64,000 nt of DNA from positions 53,933-117,932 of the forward strand of contig NZ_LNSG01000011.1 of NCBI RefSeq assembly GCF_001468395.1, written 5' to 3'. The notes under the pieces were generated by a model. That model searched no databases. It was not told where the DNA came from and worked only from the letters and a program-made list of their open reading frames with translations. Shown here piece by piece: positions 35,473 to 44,503 of the stretch (position 1 is its first letter; each line of letters opens with the position of its first letter). Position numbers and translations under genes: made by a program. Source of the DNA: Sphingopyxis sp. H073 (GTDB taxonomy: Bacteria > Pseudomonadota > Alphaproteobacteria > Sphingomonadales > Sphingomonadaceae).

Positions 35473-37506
35473 ATGTCCGAAGAAACCCCCGTCAGCGTGA
35501 CGCTGCAGAAGGACGGCGATGTCGCTGTCGTCATCGTCAACAATCCGCCCGTGAACGCGCTGTCGTGGCACGTCCGCCAGGGCCTGAAGGATAATTTCGA
35601 AGCCGCCCTCGCGGACGACGGCGTCAAGGCGATCGTGCTGCGCTGCGACGGCGGCACCTTCATCGCCGGCGCCGACATCAGCGAGTTCGGCAAGCCGCCG
35701 CGCGGCCCCGATTTCAACGCGGTACTCAACATGATCGAGGCCGCGACCAAGCCGGTCGTTGCCGCGATCCACGGGACGGCGCTCGGCGGCGGTCTCGAGA
35801 CCGCGCTCGTCTGCCACTACCGCGTCGCCGTCCCTTCGGCGAAGCTCGGGGTGCCCGAAGTGAAGCTCGGCCTGCTGCCCGGCGCGGGCGGCACGCAGCG
35901 CCTGCCGCGCGTCGTCGGGGTCGAAGCCGCCGCCACGATGACCTCGCTCGGCGACCCGCTGCCCGCCGCCAAGGCGAAGGACCTCGGCCTCGTCGATGCC
36001 CTCGCGGGCGAGGACAGCCTGGCCGCCGACGCAATCGCTTTCGCACGCGCCAAGATCGCCGACGGCCCGCGCCCGACGCGCGAACGCCCGGTGTTCGGCG
36101 ACGTCGCGGTCATCGAACAGCTCAAGGCCGCGAACGCCAAGCGCTGGCGCGGCTTCGAGGCGCCCTATGCCAACCTCGCCTGCGTCGAGGCCGCGACGCG
36201 CCTGCCGTTCGACGAAGGCCTCGCCTTCGAACGCCAGGAATTCATGAAGCTGATGATGGGCAGCCAGTCGGCGGCGCAGCGCCACCTGTTCTTCGCCGAA
36301 CGCCAGGCCGCGAAGATCGACGGCCTGCCGAAGGACATCCGGCTCCGCGACGTCAAGAAGGTCGGCATCATCGGCGCCGGCACGATGGGCGGCGGCATCA
36401 TGATGAACTTCCTCCAGAAGGGCGTCCCCTGCACGATCGTCGAGATGCAGCAGGACGCGCTCGACCGCGGCCTCGGCGTCATTCGCAAGAACTACGACGC
36501 CTCGGCCGCGAAGGGCCGCTTCAAGCCCGAACAGGTAGACCAGATGATGGGCCTCATCACGCCGTCACTCGACCTGGAGGCCCTCGCCGACTGCGACCTG
36601 ATCATCGAGGCGGTTTATGAGGATATGGGGGTCAAGAAGGAGATCTTCGGCAAGCTCGACAAGATTGCCAAGCCCGGCGCGATCCTCGCATCGAACACCA
36701 GCTACCTCAATATCGACGAGATTGCCGCATCGACCAGCCGCCCCGGCGACGTCGTCGGCATGCACTTCTTCTCGCCCGCGAATGTCATGAAGCTGCTCGA
36801 AGTCGTGCGCGGCGAAAAGACCGCGGACGACGTGCTCGCGACCGCGATGGCGTGGGGCAAGAAGATCGGCAAGGTGTCGGTCGTCGCCGGCGTCTGCCAC
36901 GGCTTCATCGGCAACCGGATGCTCGCACCGCGCCAGATCGAGGCGCAGAAGCTGCTGCTTGAAGGCGCGACCCCGCAGCAGGTCGACAAGGTCCACACCG
37001 ATTTCGGCATGCCGATGGGCCCGTTCCAGATGAGCGACCTTGCGGGCGTCGACATCGGCTGGCACCGCGACCCGAACCGGATCGAAAGCATCCGCGACGC
37101 GCTCTGCTCCGAAGGCCGCTGGGGCCAGAAGAAGCAGGCGGGCTTCTACGACTATGACGAGAAGCGCACTCCGACGCCGAGCGCGCGCGTCGAGGAAATC
37201 ATCGACGAGTTCCGCAAGAAGGCGGGGATCGAGAAGCGCGAGATCACCGATCAGGAGATCATCGAGCGCACCCTTTATCCGATGGTCAACGAGGGCGCGC
37301 TGATCCTGGAAGAAGGCAAGGCGCAGCGCGCGAGCGACATCGATGTCGTCTGGGTCTTCGGCTATGGCTGGCCCGTGTATCGCGGCGGCCCGATGTTCTG
37401 GGCGGGCATCGAGGGCACCGACAAGATCGCCGCGGCACTTGAGAAGCACGGCTTCACCGTCGCGCCGCTGCTCGCAGAGAAGGCGGCGGCGAAGGCGGGC
37501 TTCTGA
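35473..37506 (+). CDS. Fused enoyl-CoA hydratase/3-hydroxyacyl-CoA dehydrogenase
   Basis: 677 residues behind AAGAGGAG. Residues 10-185 are an enoyl-CoA hydratase: [36 protein letters not shown] and [19 protein letters not shown] carry the oxyanion glycines and both active Glu positions. Residues 295-480 are the NAD domain ([36 protein letters not shown]) and 485-670 the paired C-terminal helical domains. It does the last two steps before thiolysis in beta-oxidation. No thiolase follows. FadJ/FadB-like but shorter than FadB. A terminator follows it. Confidence 0.95.
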   Translation: MSEETPVSVTLQKDGDVAVVIVNNPPVNALSWHVRQGLKDNFEAALADDGVKAIVLRCDGGTFIAGADISEFGKPPRGPDFNAVLNMIEAATKPVVAAIHGTALGGGLETALVCHYRVAVPSAKLGVPEVKLGLLPGAGGTQRLPRVVGVEAAATMTSLGDPLPAAKAKDLGLVDALAGEDSLAADAIAFARAKIADGPRPTRERPVFGDVAVIEQLKAANAKRWRGFEAPYANLACVEAATRLPFDEGLAFERQEFMKLMMGSQSAAQRHLFFAERQAAKIDGLPKDIRLRDVKKVGIIGAGTMGGGIMMNFLQKGVPCTIVEMQQDALDRGLGVIRKNYDASAAKGRFKPEQVDQMMGLITPSLDLEALADCDLIIEAVYEDMGVKKEIFGKLDKIAKPGAILASNTSYLNIDEIAASTSRPGDVVGMHFFSPANVMKLLEVVRGEKTADDVLATAMAWGKKIGKVSVVAGVCHGFIGNRMLAPRQIEAQKLLLEGATPQQVDKVHTDFGMPMGPFQMSDLAGVDIGWHRDPNRIESIRDALCSEGRWGQKKQAGFYDYDEKRTPTPSARVEEIIDEFRKKAGIEKREITDQEIIERTLYPMVNEGALILEEGKAQRASDIDVVWVFGYGWPVYRGGPMFWAGIEGTDKIAAALEKHGFTVAPLLAEKAAAKAGF

Positions 37507-37524
37507 GCCAGCGCGAAACGAAGC

Positions 37525-37568
37525 AAGGGCCGCCTGTCCCCGCTTGGGTCAGGCGGCCCTTCTTTTGT
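37525..37568 (+). terminator. Intrinsic terminator of the catabolic operon
   Basis: AAGGGCCGCCTG and CAGGCGGCCCTT pair as a perfect 12-bp stem with a 13-base loop, followed by CTTTTGT. It starts 19 bases after the stop of the fused hydratase/dehydrogenase gene. Confidence 0.88.
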
Positions 37569-37647
37569 CAAGATCCCGGCGACCGGCCGCAAAAACAGCG
37601 GCGATTCGGGGTTAAGATCATGGCGGCATCGGCCGTTAGGGCAGAGC

Positions 37648-37884
37648 ATGAATGCCATGTCCTTCGCCCTCGCCCTGCTCGTCGCCGCCGGCGCGCCGAC
37701 GGCGGCGCAAGCACCGCCGCCGCAGGCAAGCGCCGTGGGCATCGCGCGTGCGCGCATATTGGAACCGGCCGAGGTCCGGCGGGTGAATGGCCGGATGGAA
37801 GTGCGCACCGGCGACCGCAAGGCGCCAACCCAAGTGCATCGCACAAAGAGGCCGGATGGCGGCGAGACAGCGGATTTTTATTGA
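37648..37884 (+). CDS. Small exported protein of unknown function
   Basis: 78 residues. The start MNAMSFALALLVAAGAPTAA is a signal peptide, cleaved near TAAQA. The mature part is short, basic and polar (VGIARARILEPAEVRRVNGR then MEVRTGDRKAPTQVHRTKRP, ending ETADFY). It lacks cysteines and known motifs. The signal peptide and the choice of codons argue that it is real; the opposite strand also has a long frame here but it lacks these signs. Homologues, if they exist, would be short sphingomonad proteins. Confidence 0.55.
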   Translation: MNAMSFALALLVAAGAPTAAQAPPPQASAVGIARARILEPAEVRRVNGRMEVRTGDRKAPTQVHRTKRPDGGETADFY

Positions 37885-37936
37885 AACGGCGCCGGAAAGC
37901 GCGATCGGCGCGTTTCGACCGATTGTGGTCCTAGAT

Positions 37937-37967
37937 GATCCTCCCCCTCCCCGTCCCGGGGAGGATC
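37937..37967. terminator. Hairpin between small ORF and mmsB
   Basis: GATCCTCCCC and GGGGAGGATC are perfect 10-bp arms around 11 bases, between the convergent stops of the small ORF and mmsB. There is no T tract, so termination is only a guess. Confidence 0.45.
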
Positions 37968-38015
37968 GGCACCGTCCGCTTCCCACCCCGAAGCCGCCAC
38001 TGGCGGCGCTGCTGT

Positions 38016-38891
38016 TTATCCCTGCAAAGTCTGGATGATCGCTGAGAAGTCGTGGCCATCCTTGTCGGCTTCGACGAACGCCTCGTACAATTCGCGCGCC
38101 TTCGATCCCATTGGAACATCGGCGTCGACGCTCGCCGCCGCCTCCATCGCAAGACGCAGATCCTTGAGCATCAGCGCCGCGGCGAAGCCGCCCTTGTAGC
38201 CATTGTCGGCCGGCGTCGTCGGCCCGACGCCCGGAAGCGGCGCGTAGGACGTCAGCGACCAGCACTGCCCCGACGACACGCTGGCGATGTCGAAGAATTT
38301 CTGCGGATCGAGCCCGAGCTTCTGCGCGAGCGCGAGCGTTTCGCACGTCGCGATCATCGAGGCGCCGAGCAGCATGTTGTTGCAGATCTTCGCGCCTTGT
38401 CCGGCGCCCGCACCGCCGGCGTGGATCACCGCCTTGCCCATCTTCGCGAGGATTGGCTCGGCGCGCGCAAAGCCCTCGTCGGTGCCGCCGACCATGAAGG
38501 TAAGCGTGCCCGCATTGGCGGCAGCGATTCCGCCCGAAACCGGCGCGTCGACCGCGACAAGGCCCTTGGCTCTCGCCGCTTCAATATTGGCGCGCGCGGT
38601 CGCGACGTCGATCGTCGAGCAATCGAGGAGCAAGGTGCCCGGCGCGGCATTGGGGAAGACATCGGTTTCATAGACCGAGGCGACATGCTTGCCCGCGGGG
38701 AGCATCGTCACGACCGCTTCGGCGCCGGTGACGGCTTCGGCCGCCGAAGCAGCGCGCGTACATCCCGCCTCGACCGCGCGCGCCAGCGCCTCTTCGCTGA
38801 GGTCGAAGGCGCGAACCTCATGGCCCGCCTTGGCAAGGTTTGCGGCCATGCCGCCGCCCATATTGCCGAGTCCGATAAAGGCGATTTTCAT
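38016..38891 (-). CDS. mmsB: 3-hydroxyisobutyrate dehydrogenase
   Basis: 291 residues from the ATG at 38891 behind GGAGAG; a start at 38912 has no support. It oxidises 3-hydroxyisobutyrate to methylmalonate semialdehyde with NAD+ in valine breakdown. Family motifs: FIGLGNMGGGMAANLAKAGH at residue 5, DAPVSGGIAAANAGTLTFMV near 120, and the catalytic lysine in GAGQGAKICNNMLLG near 170. Position after the hydratase and hydrolase genes and the partner mmsA upstream support the call. Confidence 0.95.
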   Translation of the reverse strand: MKIAFIGLGNMGGGMAANLAKAGHEVRAFDLSEEALARAVEAGCTRAASAAEAVTGAEAVVTMLPAGKHVASVYETDVFPNAAPGTLLLDCSTIDVATARANIEAARAKGLVAVDAPVSGGIAAANAGTLTFMVGGTDEGFARAEPILAKMGKAVIHAGGAGAGQGAKICNNMLLGASMIATCETLALAQKLGLDPQKFFDIASVSSGQCWSLTSYAPLPGVGPTTPADNGYKGGFAAALMLKDLRLAMEAAASVDADVPMGSKARELYEAFVEADKDGHDFSAIIQTLQG

Positions 38892-38916
38892 AATTCTCTC
38901 CACAAACCTCAAAGGC

Positions 38917-39008
38917 TTGTGTGTCCCCGCGAAGGCGGGGATCCATCATCCGGCAGTTTGAAATTGCACCATCCGATGATGGGCCCCCGCCTTCGCGGGG
39001 GCACACAG
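38917..39008. repeat. Palindromic repeat, CCCGCGAAGGCGGG class
   Basis: TGTGTCCCCGCGAAGGCGGG at the left and CCCCGCCTTCGCGGGGGCAC at the right are inverted copies, with CCATCATC/GATGATGG inside. Same class as the element at 17765. It lies between mmsB and the enoyl-CoA hydratase gene of the same strand. Confidence 0.8.
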
Positions 39009-39043
39009 CTTTTCACTCAAAAGTTGGACTATATTCGAGACGA

Positions 39044-39826
39044 TCACCGCCCCTTCCAAACGCCTTCGCGCTTTTCGATGAACGCGGCCATGCCTTCGGC
39101 CTTGTCCTCGGTCGCGGCGAGGATCTGGAACAGGCGGCGTTCGTAGATCAGCCCCTGGTCGAGCGTGGTTTCGAACGCGGCGTTGACCATGTCCTTGTTC
39201 ACCATCGCGGCCATCGGCGGCATCGAAGCGATCAAGGTCGCGGTCTTCACCGCTTCGTCGACCAGCGTTTCGTGCGGAACGACGCGCGCGACGAGGCCTG
39301 CGCGTTCGGCCTCGGCGGCGTCCATCATCCGGCCGGTCAGGCACATTTCCATCGCCTTCGCCTTGCCGATCGCGCGGGTCAGCCGCTGCGACCCGCCCAT
39401 GCCCGGCGCGACGCCGAGCTTGATTTCGGGCTGGCCGAATTTCGCCTTGTCGCTGGCGATGATGAAGTCGGCCATCATCGCGAGTTCGCAGCCGCCGCCC
39501 AAGGCAAAGCCGTTCACGGCGGCAATCCACGGCTTGCGGACCTTCTTCACGAAGTCGCTCGTCCATTTCGAGAAGAAATCTTCCAAGTAGAAATCGGCGG
39601 CAGGCTTGTCGGCCATTTCCTTGATGTCGGCGCCGGCGGCAAAGGCCTTGTCGCCCGAACCGGTGAGGATCGCGCAGCGCTGGCCGGCGTCGGCCTCGAA
39701 GGCGGCGAAGGCGGCGATCAGATCGTCGAGCACGCCCGAATTCAGCGCGTTCAGCGCCTGCGGGCGGTTCAAGGTCACCAGCGTGACGGCGCCGCGCTGT
39801 TCGACGAGAAGGGTTTCGTAGGTCAT
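39044..39826 (-). CDS. Enoyl-CoA hydratase (probably methacrylyl-CoA)
   Basis: 260 residues behind GGAGAC. Crotonase fold: the CoA and oxyanion loop [17 protein letters not shown] near residue 63. [20 protein letters not shown] near 104 contains the first catalytic Glu, and [20 protein letters not shown] near 136 the second region, with Gln/Ser where many hydratases have Glu. In this cluster its job should be hydration of methacrylyl-CoA to 3-hydroxyisobutyryl-CoA. It precedes mmsB on the same strand. Confidence 0.92.
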   Translation of the reverse strand: MTYETLLVEQRGAVTLVTLNRPQALNALNSGVLDDLIAAFAAFEADAGQRCAILTGSGDKAFAAGADIKEMADKPAADFYLEDFFSKWTSDFVKKVRKPWIAAVNGFALGGGCELAMMADFIIASDKAKFGQPEIKLGVAPGMGGSQRLTRAIGKAKAMEMCLTGRMMDAAEAERAGLVARVVPHETLVDEAVKTATLIASMPPMAAMVNKDMVNAAFETTLDQGLIYERRLFQILAATEDKAEGMAAFIEKREGVWKGR

Positions 39827-39845
39827 TCAGATCGTCTCCAGATGG

Positions 39846-39920
39846 TCGTCATGCCGGACTTGATCCGGTATCCATTCCGACGGTGCGCCAATGACCCCGG
39901 ATCGAGTCCGGGGTGACGAA
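39846..39920. repeat. Palindromic repeat, CCGGACTTGATCCGG class
   Basis: CGTCATGCCGGACTTGATCC on the left faces GGATCGAGTCCGGGGTGACG on the right. It matches the elements at 21755 and 51352 and sits between the hydrolase and hydratase genes. Confidence 0.75.
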
Positions 39921-39921
39921 G

Positions 39922-40968
39922 TTAAGTGAGCGGGGTCCATTTCTCGGATTCGGGCAGCGGCGCGAAGATCGCGTCGATCCAGTCGTCGGTCACGGCTTCG
40001 GGCGTCGGCGGATCCCATTTCGGGCTGTTGTCCTTGTCGACGATCAGCGCGCGGACGCCCTCGATGAAGTCGTGCATCTGGACGACGCGGGCGCCAATCG
40101 CATATTCCTGCGTCATCTCGGCCGCGAAGTCGTGCATCTCGCCGCCTTCCTTGAGCTGACGCAGCGCGACCTTGCAGGTCTGTGGCGACTTGCTGTGCAG
40201 CGCCGCGAGTTCCTTTTCCGCCCATTCGCCGCCATCGGCTTCGAGCGCGGCGAGGATATCCTCATAGGTGTCGCTGGCGAAGAGGCGGTTGATCTTGTCG
40301 ATCTGGTGGGTGATCGCGGCGGGGGGCGCGGTGACCGACAGTTCGCCCAATATGCCGCCGATGCGGTCGGGGTGCTGCGCGATGCGCTCTTTCGCCTCGG
40401 CGAGCTTTTCCGACGGCAGGTAATGCGTCGCGAGGCCGAGCGCGAGGCAGTCCGCCCCGTCGAGCCGCGCACCGGTGAGCGCGAGGAACACGCCGACGCG
40501 CCCTTCCAGCCGCGGTAGATACCAGCCGCCGCCGACGTCGGGGAACAGGCCGATCCCGGTCTCGGGCATGGCGAAGCGCGTATGCTCCGTCGCGACGCGA
40601 TACTTCGCCGGCTGCGAAATGCCGACGCCGCCGCCCATGGTGATGCCGTCCATGAAGGCGACGACGGGCTTGGGGTAGGTGAAGAGCAGATGGTTCAGGC
40701 GATATTCGGTGTGGAAGAATAGCCGCGCCTCGATGCCGTCCTTCGCACCGCTTGTCGCAAGCATACGGATGTCGCCGCCGGCGCAGAAGCCGCGACCCTC
40801 GCTATGATCGATGATCACAGCCTCGACGGCGTCGGCCTCGCGCCACGCCAGCAGGGCATCGATCATCGCCTCGCACATCGGCAAGTTGAGCGCGTGGATC
40901 GCCTTCGGGCGGTTGAGCGACAGATGGCCGACGCGGCCCTCGACGCTGATCAGTACATCGTCCGTCAT
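39922..40968 (-). CDS. 3-hydroxyisobutyryl-CoA hydrolase
   Basis: 348 residues, the normal size of the HIBCH branch and longer than hydratases because of a C-terminal helical part. Motifs: GRGFCAGGDIRMLATSG near residue 58, MDGITMGGGVGISQPAKYRV near 106 and MPETGIGLFPDVGGGWYLPR near 132 (catalytic Glu). It releases free 3-hydroxyisobutyrate from its CoA ester in valine degradation, which prevents build-up of toxic methacrylyl-CoA. Its start overlaps the acyl-CoA dehydrogenase stop by ATGA. Confidence 0.95.
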   Translation of the reverse strand: MTDDVLISVEGRVGHLSLNRPKAIHALNLPMCEAMIDALLAWREADAVEAVIIDHSEGRGFCAGGDIRMLATSGAKDGIEARLFFHTEYRLNHLLFTYPKPVVAFMDGITMGGGVGISQPAKYRVATEHTRFAMPETGIGLFPDVGGGWYLPRLEGRVGVFLALTGARLDGADCLALGLATHYLPSEKLAEAKERIAQHPDRIGGILGELSVTAPPAAITHQIDKINRLFASDTYEDILAALEADGGEWAEKELAALHSKSPQTCKVALRQLKEGGEMHDFAAEMTQEYAIGARVVQMHDFIEGVRALIVDKDNSPKWDPPTPEAVTDDWIDAIFAPLPESEKWTPLT

Positions 40969-42110
40969 TGGCGCAACAGGTCCCTTCCGACGATCATCCG
41001 CATCACCTGGTTGGTGCCTTCGAGGATCGAATGGACGCGCAGGTCGCGCCAGAAGCGCTCGATCGGATAGTCCTTCAAATAACCATAGCCGCCGAACAGC
41101 TGCAACGCGTCGTTGACGATCTTGCTGCCGCTATCGGTCGCGAGCCGCTTTGCCATCGCCGAAAAGCGCGACTTGTCGGGCGCGTTCGCGGTGACTTTTG
41201 CGGCCGCCATATAAAGCAAGGCGCGCGCGGCTTCGAGGTCGGTCGCCATGTCGGCGAGCATGAACTGGGTGTTCTGGAAGTCGGCGATCGGTTGCCCGAA
41301 CTGCTGGCGGTCCTTGGTGTAGGCGATCGCTTCGTCGAGGCAGCGCTGCGCGCCGCCGAGCGAGCAGGCGCCGATGTTGAGGCGCCCACCGTCGAGCCCC
41401 GCCATCGCGAAGCGGAAACCGTCGCCCTCGGCGCCGACGAGATTTTGGGCCGGCACGCGGCAATCCTCGAAGATCACCTGCGCGGTGGGGGACGCGTTCC
41501 AGCCGAGCTTCTTCTCCGGCGCGCCGAAACTGAGGCCCGGCGTGTCCTTTTCGATGACGAGGCAGGAGATGCCCTTCGCCTTTTCCTCGCCCGTGCGGAC
41601 CATGCAGACATAGATGTCGTTGACCCCGGCGCCCGAGATGAACTGCTTGGTGCCGTTGAGGATATAATGGTCGCCATCCTTCCTCGCGGTCGTCTTGAGC
41701 GCCGCGGCGTCGGAGCCCGACCCCGGTTCGGTCAGGCAATAGCTCGCGATCTTTTCCATGCTGACGAGGTTGGGCAGGAAGCGCGCCTTGATTTGGGCGC
41801 CGCCGAAGCGGTCGATCATCCACGCCGCCATATTGTGGATCGAGATATAGGCCGACGTCGCCGGGCAGCCATAGGCCATCGCCTCCATGATCAGCGCTGC
41901 CTCGAGCCGGCCGAGCCCGATGCCGCCCGATTCTTCGGACACGTAAATCGCGCCGAAGCCGAGTTCGCCCGCGGCCTTCCACACGTCGACAGGATAGTGG
42001 CTTTTCTCGTCCCACTCGGCCGCGAAGGGCGTGATGCGGTCGGCGGTGAACTTGCGCGCCATATCCTGAATGGCGAGCTGGTCGTCGGTAAGCTGGAACT
42101 GGTCGGTCAT
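40965..42110 (-). CDS. Isobutyryl-CoA dehydrogenase-like acyl-CoA dehydrogenase
   Basis: 381 residues from the ATG at 42110, overlapping RidA by ATGA; the extra 15 codons before it are not conserved. FAD site YCLTEPGSGSDAAALKTTAR near residue 127 and KQFISGAGVNDIYVCMVRTG near 155. QLFGGYGYLKDYPIERFWRD near 340 and HSILEGTNQVMRMIVGRDLL follow at the end (catalytic Glu in EGTN). The ACAD8/isobutyryl type fits both motifs and context with hibch, hydratase, mmsB and mmsA. Confidence 0.93.
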   Translation of the reverse strand: MTDQFQLTDDQLAIQDMARKFTADRITPFAAEWDEKSHYPVDVWKAAGELGFGAIYVSEESGGIGLGRLEAALIMEAMAYGCPATSAYISIHNMAAWMIDRFGGAQIKARFLPNLVSMEKIASYCLTEPGSGSDAAALKTTARKDGDHYILNGTKQFISGAGVNDIYVCMVRTGEEKAKGISCLVIEKDTPGLSFGAPEKKLGWNASPTAQVIFEDCRVPAQNLVGAEGDGFRFAMAGLDGGRLNIGACSLGGAQRCLDEAIAYTKDRQQFGQPIADFQNTQFMLADMATDLEAARALLYMAAAKVTANAPDKSRFSAMAKRLATDSGSKIVNDALQLFGGYGYLKDYPIERFWRDLRVHSILEGTNQVMRMIVGRDLLRQ

Positions 42111-42508
42111 GTCTCTGTCTCTAAAATGGCCTCGGCTTCGATTTCGACCTTCCACTCGGGGCGGATCAGCGCGGGGATGACGAGCATCGTCGACGCGGGG
42201 CGAATGTCGCCGAACATCGCGCCATGCGCGCGGCCGACGAGATCGGCGTCGGCGGGATCGGTAATGTACATGCGGGTGCGCACGACGTCGGCAGGCGAGC
42301 CGCCGAGCGCTTCGAGCGCCTCGCGAATGATCGTCAGGCAGCGCGTCGCTTGCGCGCCCGCGTCGCCCGGCGTCGAGGCACCGTCGGGCTCGATCGGCGC
42401 GCAGCCCGCGACGTCGATGCGGTTCCCCACCCGAACCGCGCGGCTGTAGCCATAGACGGGTTCGAAGGGCGAGGCAGAGCTGTGGTTGCGACGCGCCGGA
42501 TCAGCCAC
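42107..42508 (-). CDS. RidA-family protein
   Basis: 133 residues from a GTG at 42508. RidA/YjgF fold: VGNRIDVAGCAPIEPDG, then ATRCLTIIREALEALGGSPA, DVVRTRMYITDPAD and PEWKVEIEAEAIL. The active-site Arg (VVRTRMYIT) is present and the EIEAEA end carries the conserved Glu. RidA proteins hydrolyse reactive enamine/imine intermediates from PLP enzymes. It overlaps the I78 inhibitor gene by eight bases and the dehydrogenase by four. A role in damage control during branched-chain amino acid breakdown is inferred. Confidence 0.9.
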   Translation of the reverse strand: MADPARRNHSSASPFEPVYGYSRAVRVGNRIDVAGCAPIEPDGASTPGDAGAQATRCLTIIREALEALGGSPADVVRTRMYITDPADADLVGRAHGAMFGDIRPASTMLVIPALIRPEWKVEIEAEAILETET

Positions 42509-42800
42509 AGGTGATGCGCTCGATCTTGTAGGCGTCGTCGTACATGATGTTCACGCGGTCCTGGCGGTAATCCATCGTCATCGCCGAACGCGGCGGGCCC
42601 CAGCGCAGCGTGCGGGCACCGGTTGCCTTGAGTACCGCAGCGCCGACCTCGGGCGTTGCAGTCTGGCCGACGAAGGAAGTGCCGCCGTCGGCATTGCACG
42701 TCATCGGGTCAGGCGCGGGCGCCGGTTCGGTTCCACCACCCATCGTGGCGCAGGCGGCAAGCGGCAGCATGGCGGCGGCGGCGGCAAAGCGAATATCCAT
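42501..42800 (-). CDS. I78-family peptidase-inhibitor lipoprotein
   Basis: 99 residues from the ATG at 42800 behind GGGGAGAA. Lipobox LAAC with Cys17. The rest is an I78 (elastase-inhibitor-like) domain: MTCNADGGTSFVGQTATPEV, then the TLRWGPPRSAMTMDYRQDRV block and VNIMYDDAYKIERITCG. The two cysteines frame the domain. Members block serine proteases at the cell surface. It overlaps RidA by eight bases (GTGGCTGA), an odd partner for a catabolic operon. Confidence 0.87.
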   Translation of the reverse strand: MDIRFAAAAAMLPLAACATMGGGTEPAPAPDPMTCNADGGTSFVGQTATPEVGAAVLKATGARTLRWGPPRSAMTMDYRQDRVNIMYDDAYKIERITCG

Positions 42801-42900
42801 GTCTGTTCTCCCCTGATGGCGCCGCCCCGATGACGGCAGCGCGACCATAGCCCGGCCGCCCTCCCGCGTCGATGACGGGAAAGCGCCGAACCGGCCCGGC

Positions 42901-44406
42901 TCACCCCATCGTCGGGATTACGAAGGCGTTGCCGCCATCAGGCGAGCCGTCGGGCCAGCGCGCGGTGACGGTCTTGACCTTGGTCCAGAATTTCACGCCT
43001 TCCATGCCGTGCTGGTTGGTGTCGCCGAACGCCGACCGCTTCCAGCCGCCGAACGTATGGTACGCGACCGGCACCGGGATCGGCACGTTGATGCCGACCA
43101 TGCCGACGTTGACGCGCGCCGCGAATTCGCGCGCCGCGTGGCCGTTGCGGGTGAAGATCGCGACGCCGTTGCCATATTGGTGCTTCGACGGCAGTTCGAG
43201 CGCGGTCTCGAAATCGGGGGCGCGGACGATCTGGAGCACCGGGCCGAAGATTTCTTCCTTGTAGCTTTCCATGTCGGTCGTGACATGGTCGAACAGCGTC
43301 GGGCCGACGAAGAAGCCCTTTTCATGCCCCTGCAGCGTGAAGCCGCGGCCGTCGACGACGAGCTCGGCGCCCTCGTCGGCGCATTTCGCGATCCAGCCTT
43401 CGACCTTTTCCTTGTGCGCCTGCGTCACGACGGGACCGTAATGCGCCTCGGCATCGGTCGACACGCCGACTCGCAGCGCCTCGATCGCAGGAACCAGCTT
43501 TTCGCGCAGGCGGTTCGCGGTGTCTTCGCCGACCGGAACGACGACCGGCAGCGCCATGCAGCGCTCGCCCGCCGAGCCGAAGGCGGCGCCGGTCAGATCG
43601 TTCACGACCTGGTCGAGATCGGCATCGGGCATCACGATGCCGTGGTTCTTCGCGCCGCCCATCGCCTGCACGCGCTTGCCGTTCGCGACGCCGCGATTGT
43701 AGACATAGTGTGCGATATCCGACGAACCGACGAAGCTGACCGCGCCGATGTCGGGATGATCGAGGATCGCGTCGACCATTTCCTTGTCGCCATGGACGGT
43801 CTGGAAAATGCCTTCGGGCATACCCGCTTCGAGAAAGAGTTCCGACAGGCGCACGGGGACCGAGGGGTCGCGCTCGCTGGGCTTCAGGATGAAAGCGTTG
43901 CCGACCGCGGTCGCGACGCCGCCCATCCACAGCGGAATCATCGCGGGGAAGTTGAACGGGGTGATACCCGCGCCGATGCCGATCGGCTGGCGCATCGAAT
44001 AGACGTCGATGCCCGGCCCGGCGCCCTGCGTATATTCGCCCTTCAGCACATGCGGGATGCCGCAGCAGAATTCGATGACTTCGAGACCGCGCTGGATATC
44101 GCCCTTCGAGTCCGCGATCACCTTGCCATGCTCGGCCGAGAGCATCTCGGCGAGCTGGTTCATATTGGCTTCGACGAGGCGCTTGAATTCGAACATCACG
44201 CGTGCGCGGCGCTGCGGGTTGGTCGCGGCCCAGGCGGGCTGCGCGGCCTTGGCAGCGGCCACCGCGCGATCGAGGACAGCACGATCGCCGAGCGAGACCT
44301 GCGCCTGCACGCCGCCGTTGTTCGGGTCGAGGACATCGCCGAAGCGCCCGGAACCTTTTGCGCCGCCGCCGGCGCCGCCGACGATGTGGTGGTCGATCTG
44401 TCGCAT
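42901..44406 (-). CDS. mmsA: Methylmalonate-semialdehyde dehydrogenase (CoA-acylating)
   Basis: 501 residues from the ATG at 44406 behind GGGAGA; upstream in-frame sequence is not conserved. It turns methylmalonate semialdehyde into propionyl-CoA and CO2. Features: FGDVLDPNNGGVQAQVSLGD at the start and ITPFNFPAMIPLWMGGVATA near 157. The catalytic cysteine is in GSAGERCMALPVVVPVGED near 285. EEIFGPVLQIVRAPDFETAL is near 387 and the C-terminal GWKRSAFGDTNQHGMEGVKF near 460. These match MmsA/ALDH6. Divergent from a LysR gene, 95 bases upstream of the I78 gene. Confidence 0.96.
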   Translation of the reverse strand: MRQIDHHIVGGAGGGAKGSGRFGDVLDPNNGGVQAQVSLGDRAVLDRAVAAAKAAQPAWAATNPQRRARVMFEFKRLVEANMNQLAEMLSAEHGKVIADSKGDIQRGLEVIEFCCGIPHVLKGEYTQGAGPGIDVYSMRQPIGIGAGITPFNFPAMIPLWMGGVATAVGNAFILKPSERDPSVPVRLSELFLEAGMPEGIFQTVHGDKEMVDAILDHPDIGAVSFVGSSDIAHYVYNRGVANGKRVQAMGGAKNHGIVMPDADLDQVVNDLTGAAFGSAGERCMALPVVVPVGEDTANRLREKLVPAIEALRVGVSTDAEAHYGPVVTQAHKEKVEGWIAKCADEGAELVVDGRGFTLQGHEKGFFVGPTLFDHVTTDMESYKEEIFGPVLQIVRAPDFETALELPSKHQYGNGVAIFTRNGHAAREFAARVNVGMVGINVPIPVPVAYHTFGGWKRSAFGDTNQHGMEGVKFWTKVKTVTARWPDGSPDGGNAFVIPTMG

Positions 44407-44474
44407 ATCCGAGTCTCCCGTAAGATGTTGCCGCTGCCACAGACCAGTTGCGCCGCGATTGCAAGGGATAGACT

Positions 44475-44500
44475 TGCAGGCATATCCTGCATATTTGCAG
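44475..44500. promoter_or_regulatory. LysR-type operator candidate before mmsA and its LysR gene
   Basis: TGCAGG and CCTGCA (44475-44480, 44486-44491) are perfect 6-bp arms around CATAT, and a third TTTGCAG follows at 44494-44500. It lies in the 97-base divergent spacer close to the LysR start, as expected of an autoregulated LysR site. Confidence 0.55.
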
Positions 44501-44503
44501 CTC

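Noticed and set aside
37636..38346. 236-codon frame covering the small exported ORF and part of mmsB
   Set aside because: It overlaps mmsB in another frame and its translation is arginine-rich without motifs, while the plus-strand ORF has a signal peptide.
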